A stretch of DNA of 64,000 nucleotides from contig NC_084725.1 in assembly GCF_033807575.1 (NCBI RefSeq), forward strand, positions 6,421,001-6,485,000. Direction: 5' to 3'. The DNA is from Cydia pomonella (lineage: Eukaryota > Arthropoda > Insecta > Lepidoptera > Tortricidae). Made by a program: the position numbers and the translations under genes. Under the pieces are notes generated by a model. That model was not told the DNA's origin, did not search any database, and saw only the letters and a list, made by a program, of their open reading frames with translations. Shown here one piece after another: positions 53,351-64,000 of the stretch (positions are counted from its first letter, which is position 1; every line of letters begins with the position of its first letter).

Positions 53351-54509
53351 ATGAAACTTAGCACATAGATTCAGTCGTATTGCATTAGATCTAGTTAAGC
53401 ATGACTAAGTATTTCATACTTTAACACCAATAGTGGTGTCAAAAATAAGATGCTGTATACTAAGAGATCATGCTGTATTAGAATTAAGTTATTATTTTCA
53501 TGGTTTTATAACTTAGCATTTATTTTTTTACGACCAAATATCATCTTAATAAATCACCAGTAGGTTATAATGAATTAGTAATAGTTGAATTCTCCTATTT
53601 GTTTTAGTGTATCTATATAGTTTTTACAAAAGAACACCCCTTTGACTAGGCGACCGACTGAAGGCACAGAATACCAACCCACCCGTGCACATCCCTTTTT
53701 ACCTCATAATTACAAAGCTATTTTAAAACCTGCTGGCTAATCAATCCAACAAGGCATAATGCTCACTGTGCGGTGGTCGGAAAGTGCGTCAACATCAAAG
53801 TAAATGAACGAATGGGTGAACTGTGAACGGTGACCGGGTGAATGATTCCGCACGCCTCGGTGGAAGTGACCGGGATAAGTGCGGTCGGGGATTATGTTCG
53901 ATGTGTCTTTTTGTATTGATTTTGCTCTTTTTGCGGGTTTACTTAGCTTATCTTGTTTGTTTGGATGCAGATGGCGAATGAATATTGGTGATACGTGAGT
54001 GTTATTTATGAATGAGAGGAATTTAAATTATTCAGTTGAGAATATTTTTTCATTATCAGTATTTATTTAAATTGAATTTTGATATAGGATGTACATTTCT
54101 AACTATAGGCTTCCTGCATTTTGCAGTAAAATAAGTAATTTACTATCTACCTATATCAATTTATCCTGGACGTCGTTAATACCTATATGGAAATTTTCTA
54201 TATTGACTGATGAGAAAATACTGATCACAACGCCTTCAAAACGCGTATTCTCAAGGCTTGTGACATTTGACAGTGTGTCATAATCAGCTACGAAGTAAAC
54301 GTAATAAAAACAGTTAGAAACTTACAAACAAAACTGCCACCAAATTATGTTCTTTGCTTTTTAATGTGAAGTTTATATATATATATATACAAAAAAAATA
54401 AAAAACATTTTACCCAGTTGAGAACCCGATACATCTTCATCTTCTAATCAGTTAACAACGAATTTCCATTTCACATTTATAAACTGAGATAGACGTCATA
54501 TGCTAATGA
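53351..54509. other. Spacer without recognisable genes
   Basis: GAACGAATGGGTGAACTGTG near 53806 resembles, in inverted orientation, TCGTTCACCCATTCACG near 54843. Too short to assign. No gene seen. Confidence 0.42.
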
Positions 54510-54600
54510 TAAAACCCTCCAGTGGTGGAGGCCGGATTCAACCCGGCGAATTCAGCTTACGCTGCTAAAGCCCTGCACTTCTAGGCTACCTCGTCACACT
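54510..54600 (-). mobile_element. tRNA-derived SINE, second family, copy 2
   Basis: Minus strand: GACGAGGTAGCCTAGAAGTG (box-A region), GCAGCGTAAGCTGAATTC, box B GGGTTGAATCC (one change from consensus), then GGCCTCCACCACTGGAGG. The order matches the copy at 48016-48110. Confidence 0.75.
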
Positions 54601-55638
54601 GTCCCACTTTATCGAGTACACGCAATCATAGATATACTATGCGTCTAATAAGATAATTTGATTTGTTTTCAAAGTTCCATTTCACCTTACTTACAAGTAG
54701 GGATAAAAACCCCATGTTGACCGGTCACACGCCGTCTATTTAACCACTCTAAAATAATCATTCACTCAAAGCTTTGTTGCCGGCTCGATTAGTCTGCGAA
54801 CTCATTCCGTCTACAAACAAATCAGCCGTTCATTCCGTTCATTCGTTCACCCATTCACGTGTTACACATCAGTGTTTGATCGCATTTTATTGGATCGTCG
54901 ATGGTGATTAAATTGTCAATGACGGAATGCTGGATGAATTTTTAGACAGGTTTGACAGTTAACGAGAAACATTTGGACGGTTGCGAAAAATTCGTTTATA
55001 ATTTCGATGAAATGTAGCAAATTTCGTTTCCGAGCAAATTGACAGTAAACTAACGAATTTTGTCGAAAATTGGTAAGCAATTTTTATGCCTCATATAAAC
55101 TGTATTCATAAGCAGAAGGCTAAAAAAAGCTTCATTCCTACACTATAAACCAATAAAGGCTCAATTTTTGCAATGATATCACGTGTTGTTATTAATGTCG
55201 CGTAAATTATAAACTGTTTGTTGCAAAATGTAATCAAACCTCAACAATCAATGCGAATTCAGTCAATAAAAATAAACAAGCTATCTCACCTAACTTACAA
55301 CGAATAATCATTTATTTCCTTGAATTGTTTGTTGAGGATACAGACAAATAAAACTCCAAAACTGAAGCACCTAATGAGATGAAACGGGGAACAAAAGACG
55401 TTAGCAAAAAAGGTCGCATCTGCGTTTTGGTACCGCGTCACATGTGACCTTATTCTAAAAGGCCAGCATAGTTTACAACGAGAAGTTTTAATTAAAATAA
55501 AACTTCAGCTAACGGATGGACCAGGGTTGTTTTCTTTAATTTATTCTGTAGAGGACTTTGTTCAGGTTTAATGTAAGTTTACAGCGACACATCAAACCGG
55601 AGGCATCCCGAACGCCGCGGGCGGAGTGCGTAATAGTT
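54601..55638. other. Spacer without recognisable genes
   Basis: AAGGTCGCATCTGCG at about 55411 with GTGACCTTATTCTAAAAGG nearby resembles motifs at 52.4 and 60.5 kb. No gene seen. Confidence 0.45.
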
Positions 55639-55824
55639 ATTTGTACAACAAGAGAGCAAAGTTTGATATTTCTTCGAGTGCTTGTTTTGAGTCCCGTGCA
55701 AGCGAAAAATTCTATAATAGATTCACGAGCGTAGCGAGTGAATCTAATTTAGAATGTTGAGCGTAGTAAGGGACTCAAAAGCGCACGAGATGTAAATAAC
55801 TTTGATCTCGTGTAGTACACAAAA
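55639..55824. mobile_element. Palindromic MITE, 186 bp
   Basis: TTTGTACAACAAGAGAGCAA with AGTTTGATATTT pairs with TAACTTTGATCTCGTGTAGT and ACACAAA. TGTTTTGAGTCCC pairs with GGGACTCAAAAGCG, and GATTCACGAGCGTAGCGAGT is internally palindromic. I recognise the family from Lepidoptera. Confidence 0.85.
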
Positions 55825-56646
55825 TTTTTCACGTCAGTCAGCCATCAAAAAATACAACCTGAAAAAATGTAATCCAGACGGACGGATCACTATTTCACTC
55901 ATGTTTTCTGAAGGTATTCTAACAATTAACTTTAATTACCGTAATAAAACAAAACGAAAGAAATTTCAATAAAATAATACGAAAATAATGAATTAACGAA
56001 CATCAATTGACAGTTCAATCGACAACTTTTTTTTGTAAAAAAAAAACACTGTAAGATCCGGTCCGAATTGCGGATACTACTATTTGTCAACTATAGTAGA
56101 GATCGTTAAAAGTAGTTAAGTAGAATTATTTACTGCGTAACAATTGCGTAAATTTGTATAAGTTCATTGTTTTGATTGTATAATAAAATACGTAAAATAT
56201 GGTGTTTTTATTAAATTTTAAACTTTTATTTCATTAATTAATTATTACGAATGAAGACTCGTAGGGTGTTTTGGAACGATGCGGTCTGACTTATTTCGGG
56301 GGTCTATTATAAACCGTCAATATACCGATGAATTAAGTATGCACTTTTTTGTCTCTTTCTTTTTGCTAATGACGTGAAAGGGATAAAGATAATAGAATCC
56401 AAATATTTCGAACTTGTATTAGGCCCCGCACGTTGAAATGACATTCGAATCTAAAGGTCACCTGAATGTTATTTTGTCTCACTCGGTGAGGAAAATGCGA
56501 TTTTGCTCACTGTTTTTAAGCAGCAAATTACCCTTGTTCTAGCTGCTGACGTGAAAATTGAATTTCCTTAACGTTAAAAAAACTCTAGGCATATGTGTCG
56601 ATATTTAAAGGCGATTTAAAATAGTACAAGTAGGTTGGTAGAAGGG

Positions 56647-56671
56647 ACTGTACTGTACTGTACTGTACTGT
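56647..56671. repeat. Microsatellite (ACTGT)5
   Basis: Five uninterrupted 5-bp units starting at ACTGTACTGTACTGT. The same pentamer theme is echoed by CACTGCACTGCACTGT at about 56762. Confidence 0.9.
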
Positions 56672-57485
56672 GCATTTCATAAATAATCGTCCATGTAACA
56701 TTTTTATCCCCTTATGAACTTTACAAGCCTCAATTTAGTTTATTTATGTTTTTCTGTTTTCTCACTGCACTGCACTGTCGGGGCTGTCAAAATCGTTGCC
56801 AACTTGTCTGACTCCCGTTCATGAATAATGCAATTAATATGATATAAGTCAAAATGATATTTCAATTAAAGGGGCAGTTTAGAGACTAGTAGTTTTTCTT
56901 TAAATGGAGTAGATGGCAATCAATTATTATATTTTAATTTAAATGTCGTCATATATAACGATATGCACGCCTTCCAATATAACGGCCGCTAGGTTAAAGG
57001 GCGTATTCACGTAAACCTTACAAACTTAAACGACTTTTCTCAACGCCAGGCTATTAAAGGCGTCATTACCCGCACCCTGTCATTAAGCTGCTACTTAGCG
57101 AAATAAAACATGACAGTTTGACAGGCTGCAATTTTGCCAATTATGCAGTTGCGTTCACTGGGGTAAACAGTTCTCATTGTGTTGACCTGTGTGAAACATG
57201 GGCAGTGACGTCAAAACGTACATAAATACACTTTAACAATGCCCTTTTTTCATTATCATAAATGTCTTTCAAAAGTAATTTCGAACTAATTTTAACAAAA
57301 AACCTTAAATTCTCTTTAAAATAAGTACTACAGTAATAGAAAAATATCTTGTAAAAAGGAGACATAAAGAATACTCGTTTTCTAGCAAGGAAGCCTTATT
57401 ACTCTTACGTTAAACAAAACCCATTGCTATCAAAATCCATGTCTAGTATGGCGTGTGGAATTCTACTCATATTTCACACTTGGAC

Positions 57486-57532
57486 GCATAAAGTCGGATG
57501 TGCTATAACCCTCACTGCACATACGACCTTAT
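57486..57532. repeat. Short hairpin, 47 bp
   Basis: GCATAAAGTCGGATGTGC and GCACATACGACCTTATG are inverted with three mismatches around a CTATAACCCTCACT loop. The arm is close to the AAGTCGTATCTGC motif found at 60.5 kb. Confidence 0.65.
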
Positions 57533-58273
57533 GATTTAAAATTATATGTGAATTTAATGTGTGGCCGTAGCGTGATATTAATAGCATGTCGTACTAATTA
57601 CTAATGGATTTGCGGTTCTCTTGACATTTGTTTTTATAAATGAACCGACATGGCGATAAGCCTTTAGACGATTAACTTGGTTTAGGGAATTAATTAGAGC
57701 ATTTTTTCCTGCTTTTCAGAATGCAACCTAATTCTTGCCTTAAGTGTTGCGGAAAAATTATTTAAACCACGAAACTGGGGGCCTATAATTTTTGTTTGAG
57801 AATTTAATTAATTTCATCAACCTTACATTTTCGCCACTCCTTTGCCTACTTTGCAAATATAGATTTGTTTTGGTAAATATTTATACAAACTAGGATTCCA
57901 AGAGCACTTTCAATAGTCAGGTTCTTATCGCTATTAGGTATATTGTTGAGTATGCAAAGTCTAAAAGCGGCTTAAACTGGCCTACGCCCAAGCAATTTCA
58001 CGTAATGCCAAAATCAATAAATTCCTAAACTAAGATAATAGCAACAGCGCAGTTAAAATACCGAAACAATAGGTCTTATCGTGGCCTATAGCGATAAATA
58101 TTAAATACAATTGGCGTTAACGATGCAAATCGTTGCGTATAAAGTATGTTACAAGTAACGATACTATTATGATACGATTGCGATATTTTCTTGCATTTAG
58201 CATCAAATCCGCCATTTTCAAGCGACATGCTTCAATTATATGAAGCTTGGCATTAACATTTACATACCATATA

Positions 58274-58396
58274 TTTAACCGCGAATGTCGAAGTTCGCCA
58301 ATTGCGGGCATCTCTTTCTGTCACTCTAATTACGCCTTCATTGAAGTAAAAGAGAAAGATCCCCGCAATCTGCGAATTTCAGATTTAGCGGTAGGC
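58274..58396. mobile_element. Palindromic MITE, about 123 bp
   Basis: TTTAACCGCGAATGTCGAAG, TTCGCCAATTGCGGGCATCT and CTTTCTGTCACT pair with AGAGAAAGATCCCCGCAAT, CTGCGAATTTCAGATTTAGC and GGTAGG. Two open frames over it are artefacts. Confidence 0.78.
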
Positions 58397-59139
58397 CCTC
58401 TGGTACTAGTTTTCATTGCTGTACATTGACAATACATACCCGCCGCTAGCGTTCTTGCAACCATGCTGGAAGGGGGTGATTATTAGAGGGAAGTATTTTA
58501 TATTTAGTTTTTTATTTTTAGCATAAGTTTAAATTGTATTTAGGTTAATGTAATAACTGTGTTTTACCAATAAATGCATTTTTGGTATTCTATATAAACA
58601 ACGAAAATAGTTTAAGGAGAAATTTTTCATTGTATTTGCATTTATGCATTTTACAGTATAACTAAAGGATGGAAAACCACTAAACAATGCTATCTGATTA
58701 TTACAAGTAAATAAAATAGATATAAGGTTAATATAGTTCTAAAAATACTAGTCGACTGCTATAAACTCCTTCGCAATCCATACAAATCATACATTCACCA
58801 GAAACTGTCATAAATATGGCCACGGGCGGAATTATAAGACATAAATACCGAACCGCGTAACCATAAAAATGTTTACAATAGCTCATAAATATAGTTCGGG
58901 TAATTATAATGAAAAATTGCTGGAACAGACAGATTGACAAAATGGATACAATAACAGTAGGTTGTGGAAGGCGTTTTATTGTTTTCGCGGTTTACTGTCG
59001 GGTTTATCACGTGATAACGACGAAGTAAATCATGTTTTTATTATTATTATTACAGGGTGTCAAAAGAGACAAAATCTTAAAAGCAATAGGGAATACCATA
59101 AATTTTATAATAATATCACATCACAATAGGTAGGTAAAG
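58397..59139. other. Spacer; possible tail at about 58.5-58.6 kb
   Basis: GTGTTTTACCAATAAATGC near 58560 looks like a polyadenylation-type tail of a decayed element, without more support. Confidence 0.4.
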
Positions 59140-59225
59140 AGTGCGAGAAATAGGAAATTCGTAATGAGTGGGGATATATTAAACACAACGACGAAATGGA
59201 GTGTTTTAAATCGAGATTTTCTTGT
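59140..59225. repeat. Diverged relative of the 237-bp MITE
   Basis: GTGCGAGAAATAGGAAATTC, GTAATGAGTGGGGATATATT and GGAGTGTTTTAAATCGA correspond to the first part of 32477-32713 with many changes. Only the left portion is recognisable. It shows the family is old even though the other two copies are nearly the same as each other. Confidence 0.68.
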
Positions 59226-59939
59226 AGCTTTATACGAATGACTAGACAAGGCGGCCTTATGGCAAGCGACAAAGTGAAACGTTTTGCCGGCTGCGCTCAC
59301 AAATATTCAACTGTTATTTAATTGTTGTATGTTATGTTGTGTTATTCAATAGTTTAGCGACAAACGCCAATTGAAATGTACGACGTAAATACGACGAAAA
59401 GTGACATCATCATTTCCATAGATTATTTAAATTTCGATTAGCTACAAATTATTACCAGTTGGCTAAGCCTGCTGTTTCTTTCTCCATGTTGCCTAAACGT
59501 TTCCGGATGAGGTTTGAATATAAATTAAACAATTATATCGTGAAGGGATCGAATCAATTCGTAATTGACTATTATTTCAGATTCGAGTCTCAGCCGTTAA
59601 GCGTCCGGTTAATTTTGGAAACTAATGTCCCGTTAAACGATTAAAGTGATATTTTATGATTTTGGTCATGCAATGCACAGACCACCTCAAAATGCCACAA
59701 GATCGGAACCGAACAATGTATCGTAACTCTAATTTTTCTATCCGGGACGGACAGTTTGTAAAATGGGTCATAGCAGGAAGTGGATCCTGTGCCGTATGTA
59801 ACGTTCATCAGGGTAAATATAAATGTATATAAAGTGGCAGATAACATACATCACTACATATGTCGTTTCATCGTTTGTTGTTCTTTGGTAGTGAACCACG
59901 TCACCAGAACTGGTAATCAATACACGGAAACTGTTCATA
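59226..59939. other. Spacer without recognisable genes
   Basis: Short open frames only, no recognised domain. Confidence 0.45.
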
Positions 59940-60185
59940 AAATACCGGTTAAAAACGGTTTATTTCGGTTTTCCTCCGAATTTTATTAGAACGCAAACGT
60001 TTTAAGAACTTTATTTTAACCTAAAAAAACCGCCGGCCGAAAGGAACGAAACGGCCGGCCAGCCTGGTAGAGTGCCACGTAAACATAGACATCGACATAG
60101 GAAAAAACGGTTTTTATTGCTCTAAACCGGTTTATTTCACAAAAACTGTAGTCCTAAAAACGGGTTTAAACCAGTTTTTCGAGCG
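59940..60185. repeat. ACCGGTT / AAACGGTTT-rich block with a GGCCGGCC hairpin
   Basis: ATACCGGTTAAAAACGGTTT, AAAAACGGTTTTTATTGC, CTAAACCGGTTTATTTC and AAAAACGGGTTTAAACCAG recur within 240 bp. At 60030-60062 CCGCCGGCCGAAA...ACGGCCGGCC forms a GC-rich hairpin. Probably a decayed repeat; I cannot name it. Confidence 0.5.
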
Positions 60186-62424
60186 TACCGAAATTAAAAG
60201 GTTTTGCGCCAAGTACATGATAATGGTTTCCGAACCTTGAAAATTATATGAATAGATAATGTATGTACATTACCATTTTTAAAAGCGTCATTACTTACCT
60301 TATTTTGCATAATAATAGCTATTTATTACCTACAAAGCTGCGCAGTTAATCGTAGGTTATAATCAAATACAGAAATGAATTAATATATGTATATACAATA
60401 GTCCTGAAATAACCACTGATTCGTTCATTTATTCAAACTGCTCATCGGGAGGCCATTTTCTGTCGTAATTTCTCATACAACGAGTATGTCCGATTGGATA
60501 TAGTCATAAAGACCGTACAATATCTTAGTAAAATAAAGTCGTATCTGCTTTGAATACTGTATTAAGATACAACAAGTTTAATATTAATCGCAACTGCATA
60601 TGTGGAACAAAGTCGTATCTGCTATGCATGAAATATTCAGATACGGCCTTTAGCATACTGCAATAAAGGCGCAATTCCTATGGATATAGTTTAAGATAAG
60701 GCCTTTTTATTAACATCGCAATTCACCACAACTGATTATTCACACCCGACTCCACGACATCGAGGTTTAAAGCAATGGAGTTTTGATGTTAAAATAGCGG
60801 TAAAAATATACAGTGTAAAGAATCAACTAATTACTTTTGTGGTAGATTCTGCCTTTTATACCGTTTCAATGCATGGATGAGTCATTAGAAAGTATGTTAT
60901 TAATTTCTGATTCCAAAAGGCCGATAGTTTATAAAAAATGACGTTACATGACTTTTCGTCACATCTGTTATCGCAATATATTTTTGCTTTTCGTATGTTG
61001 ATTTAAGATTGTAATATCGGCTATGGCCTCCTAAGATGAACCGATTTGCGAGAATTTTGAGTCATTTAAAACCTAAAAGCGCCTATTGATATTGAATACT
61101 TTTAAATCGGAAATTAAAAATAATTATGATAGCATTGATAGGTGAAAAGGTGATAACACTAGTGGCTCTGTGAGCTGTAGACCTAGCCGAGCATAGCTTA
61201 CAACTGAATAAAATGTACGAATCCGCCATTTTGGAAAAATTACAAATGCTGAATCGACAAAAAAATTGCTCACAAAATTTCTTAAAAATCAGTTGAGAAT
61301 TGCGACCTGTAGAGGAGAACATCCAGACGATACGAAAGCATTTCACCTAAGCTGGAACGACGACCTTCGCTAACGTTCGGTCAATTAACATCGGCAAAAT
61401 ATCACTAAATTAACAAATCCAATACATCAAACCAAATGAATATAAGAATGTTACTATGCAAAGAAACTGTTCACAAAGCCCTTGCCTCAGCCTTGTAACT
61501 TCTAATTGGATCCCCGAAGACTGTAATTAATACCCGGCCTAATCGAATGTGCACCTTCGAATGGAAGATGTCCGTACACGAGGCTTAGGCTTAGCGAGCC
61601 TAATACAGCGTATTCCCTAAACTATGTAAACTAGTATAAATTGACCCTTTGCTTCGTGACAAATAAGTGAGACGGAGGTCAGGGTAAGACTAGTTTTCAG
61701 TGATAGTAAGTGACATGAATACCATTAGAGTAACATACGCGTTAAGCAATGATACAATACATGGCAAGCATGTTGAGGAAGCGCAAGATGCAAGTTAGGT
61801 TAAGAGGATAGGCCACGGCCGCTTCTACATACAAACGTAACCTCCGTTTTCCTCTGTGGATATTGAGATTATGGAAAATGTTTTTTTTTAATACAGTTGC
61901 TCAAAAAGTGCTACTTTAGGTAGCTGTTTAACGTGCGGAAAGTTGGATTTCGCGAACTAGTGCTTTTTACTTTACCACTTGTTCCAATTCATGACTACTT
62001 ATTGATGAGTGTTACTGTTAGTTTCCTTTAAAAGTCGTATTCAACATAAAACCCTACTGTTAATAAAATAATAAATATAAGCATATTTCATATATTATTA
62101 CTTACCACTTCATCACTATAACACGTTTATTTTTTAATATTGAATATTGAAAAACCGTTCTTAATAAGTTGTCTGGATGGAACGGAATAGCTGCCGAAAC
62201 GCCTGTCAAAGCAGAGGCGTTTTTTCTTACCGCAAGAATGTTTTAAATTTCCAAAGGCAACATTCGATATTGTTTTCATACAATTTCACAAATAATCGTA
62301 AATAACGATAGTTAGGTAATAATAGTATAATATTTTATATTTATAATTGTTTCTGTCTTATAGAACAGGCATAAAAAAGTACTTGTTGTTTTTCTTATTT
62401 TTTCGCAACTGTATTAAAAACCGT
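60186..62424. other. Long spacer with repeated AAAGTCGTATCTGCT motifs
   Basis: AAAGTCGTATCTGCT occurs at about 60534 and 60610, each followed by an AGATAC-type block (AAGATACAACAAG, CAGATACGGCCTTTA) that is partly inverted. No gene or bounded element in the remainder. Confidence 0.45.
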
Positions 62425-62525
62425 CGTGCGCAACACGTGCGGAAATGTCATTCTTCACTCGTCCCGATATCTGGGTACTCGTGGAGTAATGAAATACTTT
62501 CCGCACTAGCATTGAAATGTACTAT
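62425..62525. mobile_element. Palindromic element, about 100 bp
   Basis: GTGCGGAAATGTCATTCTTC with ACTCG at the left pairs loosely with ACTCGTGGAGTAATGAAAT and CTTTCCGCAC at the right. I recognise the layout from a lepidopteran MITE. The open frame over it is an artefact. Confidence 0.68.
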
Positions 62526-63269
62526 TAAATATTTTGATGTGTATTAGTCATTCAGTAAAATACTGCAAATGTTGTTAAAAGTATGAAAATATGTACGATT
62601 GATCTTAAGACCATTTGAATCAATTCGATTCGCAAAACCAAAAAAAAAAGAAAAAGGGAGAGGAGTTGTGATGTCATCTTTTTTTGTATGCGAGAAAAAA
62701 TTGTTCAGAAACCTAACTCCTACTGTATGACGGTAGCTAGGTTCGTGTGACTCTTAAATTAAGTTAGGTTTATGTCATAATGTCGGATCTGCCGTTTGAG
62801 AAAAATGTCGTATGATACTCGTAATGCGCATGAGACGGGTTAGGTGAGAGATATGTTTTCTTATATGTACTTATTTATATTTTTAAGTTACAACTGTTTT
62901 TCTCTTAGCTTTGGTAAAAAAACTAAATGCCCTTTTAATTGATGAAAACTTATTTCTTATTTATATTTTCGTTTTACGTACGAATGTAAAACTTCTCAAT
63001 TAATAAACTTTCAGTGTGAAAGCAATATCTTGTTATCTTTAATTAAAATGTAACTTTACTTCGCATTGGTACCACTGAAATCATTGGAAAATATGAAAGA
63101 TATTTTTTAATATTACTTTTCGAGATGCTATAATTAAATTAATAGGCCCTGGAGGGAAAGTGCCTTAAAACCTTAAGCTAGCTCATTTTACTTACAGAAA
63201 ATATTCTTTTATACTAAAAAAAAAACATTTTTTTTACAATTTGCTTGTCTTAAAATATTCTTAATTCGA
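62526..63269. other. Spacer without recognisable genes
   Basis: ACCTAACTCCTACTGTATGA and GGTAGCTAGGTTC near 62710-62744 form a weak inverted pair. Otherwise nothing. Confidence 0.45.
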
Positions 63270-63345
63270 GAAAAGTGGCGCTGTCTTGTGTCGGAGGCCA
63301 AGTCTCATTTTGGGTCGCTGAGCCAACGGAGTAAGTAAGTAAAAT
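63270..63345 (+). repeat. Retrotransposon 3' tail with (AGTA)n end
   Basis: GTGGCGCTGTCTTGTGTCGG, AGGCCAAGTCTCATTTTGGG and TCGCTGAGCCAACGGAGTAA followed by GTAAGTA are the 3' end of a repeat I recognise from Lepidoptera. Upstream GCCTTAAAACCTTAAGCTAG near 63165 may belong to the same element. Confidence 0.58.
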
Positions 63346-63534
63346 ATTCTTATGTGCTAAATATTCAATTTTATGGATATTTTGTATGACAGACAAGTGT
63401 AAGATCTAACATTTCTTGGAGAAATTTTAACATTAACACATTAACATTTTAACATTTTAACTAGCGAAATAAAACAGCGAGTGTTAAGTTTTGGATTTTT
63501 TAGTCTGTTCGACGAGGCAAGCAAATAAATAATC

Positions 63535-63606
63535 GGACAGACAGACGGACATGTCGAATCTATAAGGGTTCCGTTTTTTGCCATTTGGCTACGGAACCCT
63601 AAAAAG
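63535..63606. repeat. GGGTTCCGTAC repeat, short terminal fragment
   Basis: GACAGACAGACGGACATG, ATAAGGGTTCCGTTTTTTGC and GGCTACGGAACCCTAAAAAG are the right-hand end of the family seen at 45667-46116. Confidence 0.78.
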
Positions 63607-64000
63607 GGTAGTAAATATCAGTTTCACATTAATAAAATATGTACATTCTTCATGTGTATGATTCTACTTTATTAGAACGTTATTTTATCACCAGCATTTA
63701 GTTCTCCAAACAAGTCTGTACTTATTTAAAGAAAGATAAAAGATCCTATTTTTGTTTTATGTAGTATTCAATCATGTAAATAAGAAAAATAAATAAATAG
63801 GTATAATTTTTTCTGAATATTACATAGAATCATGCAAAACTGAGACAACACACGTTAAATCATATCATATATATGAATAATAAGGGATCAGTAATCAGGA
63901 TCTCTTTTACAGTACAAAGTACGCAATGTATAGATAGATATATATTTACACAGCGGCAGCACTCTCATTAAAAACATTAGAAGGGCGACGTTTTTAATTT
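63607..64000. other. Spacer without recognisable genes
   Basis: AT-rich DNA to the window edge; nothing recognisable. Confidence 0.5.

Larger units (their letters stand above)
55825..58273. other. Long spacer; possible decayed repeat near 56.45-56.60 kb
   Basis: TTTTGTCTCACTCGGTGAGG, TTTTGCTCACTGTTTTTAAG and TTACCCTTGTTCTAGCTGCT at 56473-56550 look like an interspersed repeat by memory, single copy here. The remainder shows no gene. Confidence 0.42.

Overview
The window looks like AT-rich, gene-poor nuclear DNA from an insect, most probably a moth or butterfly (Lepidoptera). I found no convincing host exon, no rRNA or tRNA gene, no CRISPR array and no bacterial-style operon. The host call rests on repeats that I recognise as typical of lepidopteran genomes: retrotransposon tails ending in AATAAAG with short tandem repeats, tRNA-derived SINEs, a repeat built on GGGTTCCGTAC, and many TA-flanked palindromic MITEs. 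That is memory of families, not a database result, and the species is not determined.

The content is almost wholly transposon-derived. (1) One substantial coding remnant: a 5'-truncated non-LTR retrotransposon on the minus strand at 9385-10706, with an open frame for the C-terminal two thirds of a reverse transcriptase (YADD present) and a 12-bp target-site duplication. (2) Seven shorter, mostly broken C-terminal fragments of retrotransposon polymerases, at about 2.0-2.3, 15.35-15.65, 21.09-21.29, 23.68-23.78, 28.64-28.79, 45.15-45.31 and 46.59-46.72 kb. (3) Retrotransposon 3' tails. (4) Two tRNA-derived SINE families. (5) A family of about 330-420 bp with an A tail (five copies), three of which carry the same short reading frame. 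(6) About twenty palindromic MITEs in many families.

Layout: 0-9 kb has isolated repeat tails, one broken RT end, one MITE and one SINE. 9.2-10.8 kb is the RT element sitting inside another repeat. 11.6-16.1 kb has MITEs, a mosaic of truncated repeats that includes a 5S rRNA scrap, and an RT end. 18-24.9 kb has a SINE between direct repeats, nested MITEs and two RT ends. 27.1-29.1 kb has a large nested palindrome, an RT fragment and a SINE. 30-37.5 kb is the densest MITE/SINE-like cluster and includes two nearly identical inverted MITE copies 4.5 kb apart. 40.5-48.7 kb is a second dense cluster. 48.7-64 kb is sparser.

The genes do not form a pathway. What the window offers is insertion history: three loci carry an interrupted repeat while another copy in the same window shows the uninterrupted form (9.4 vs 43.1 kb, 33.0 vs 41.9 kb, 45.0 vs 42.4 kb). 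I did not find a convincing new functional system.
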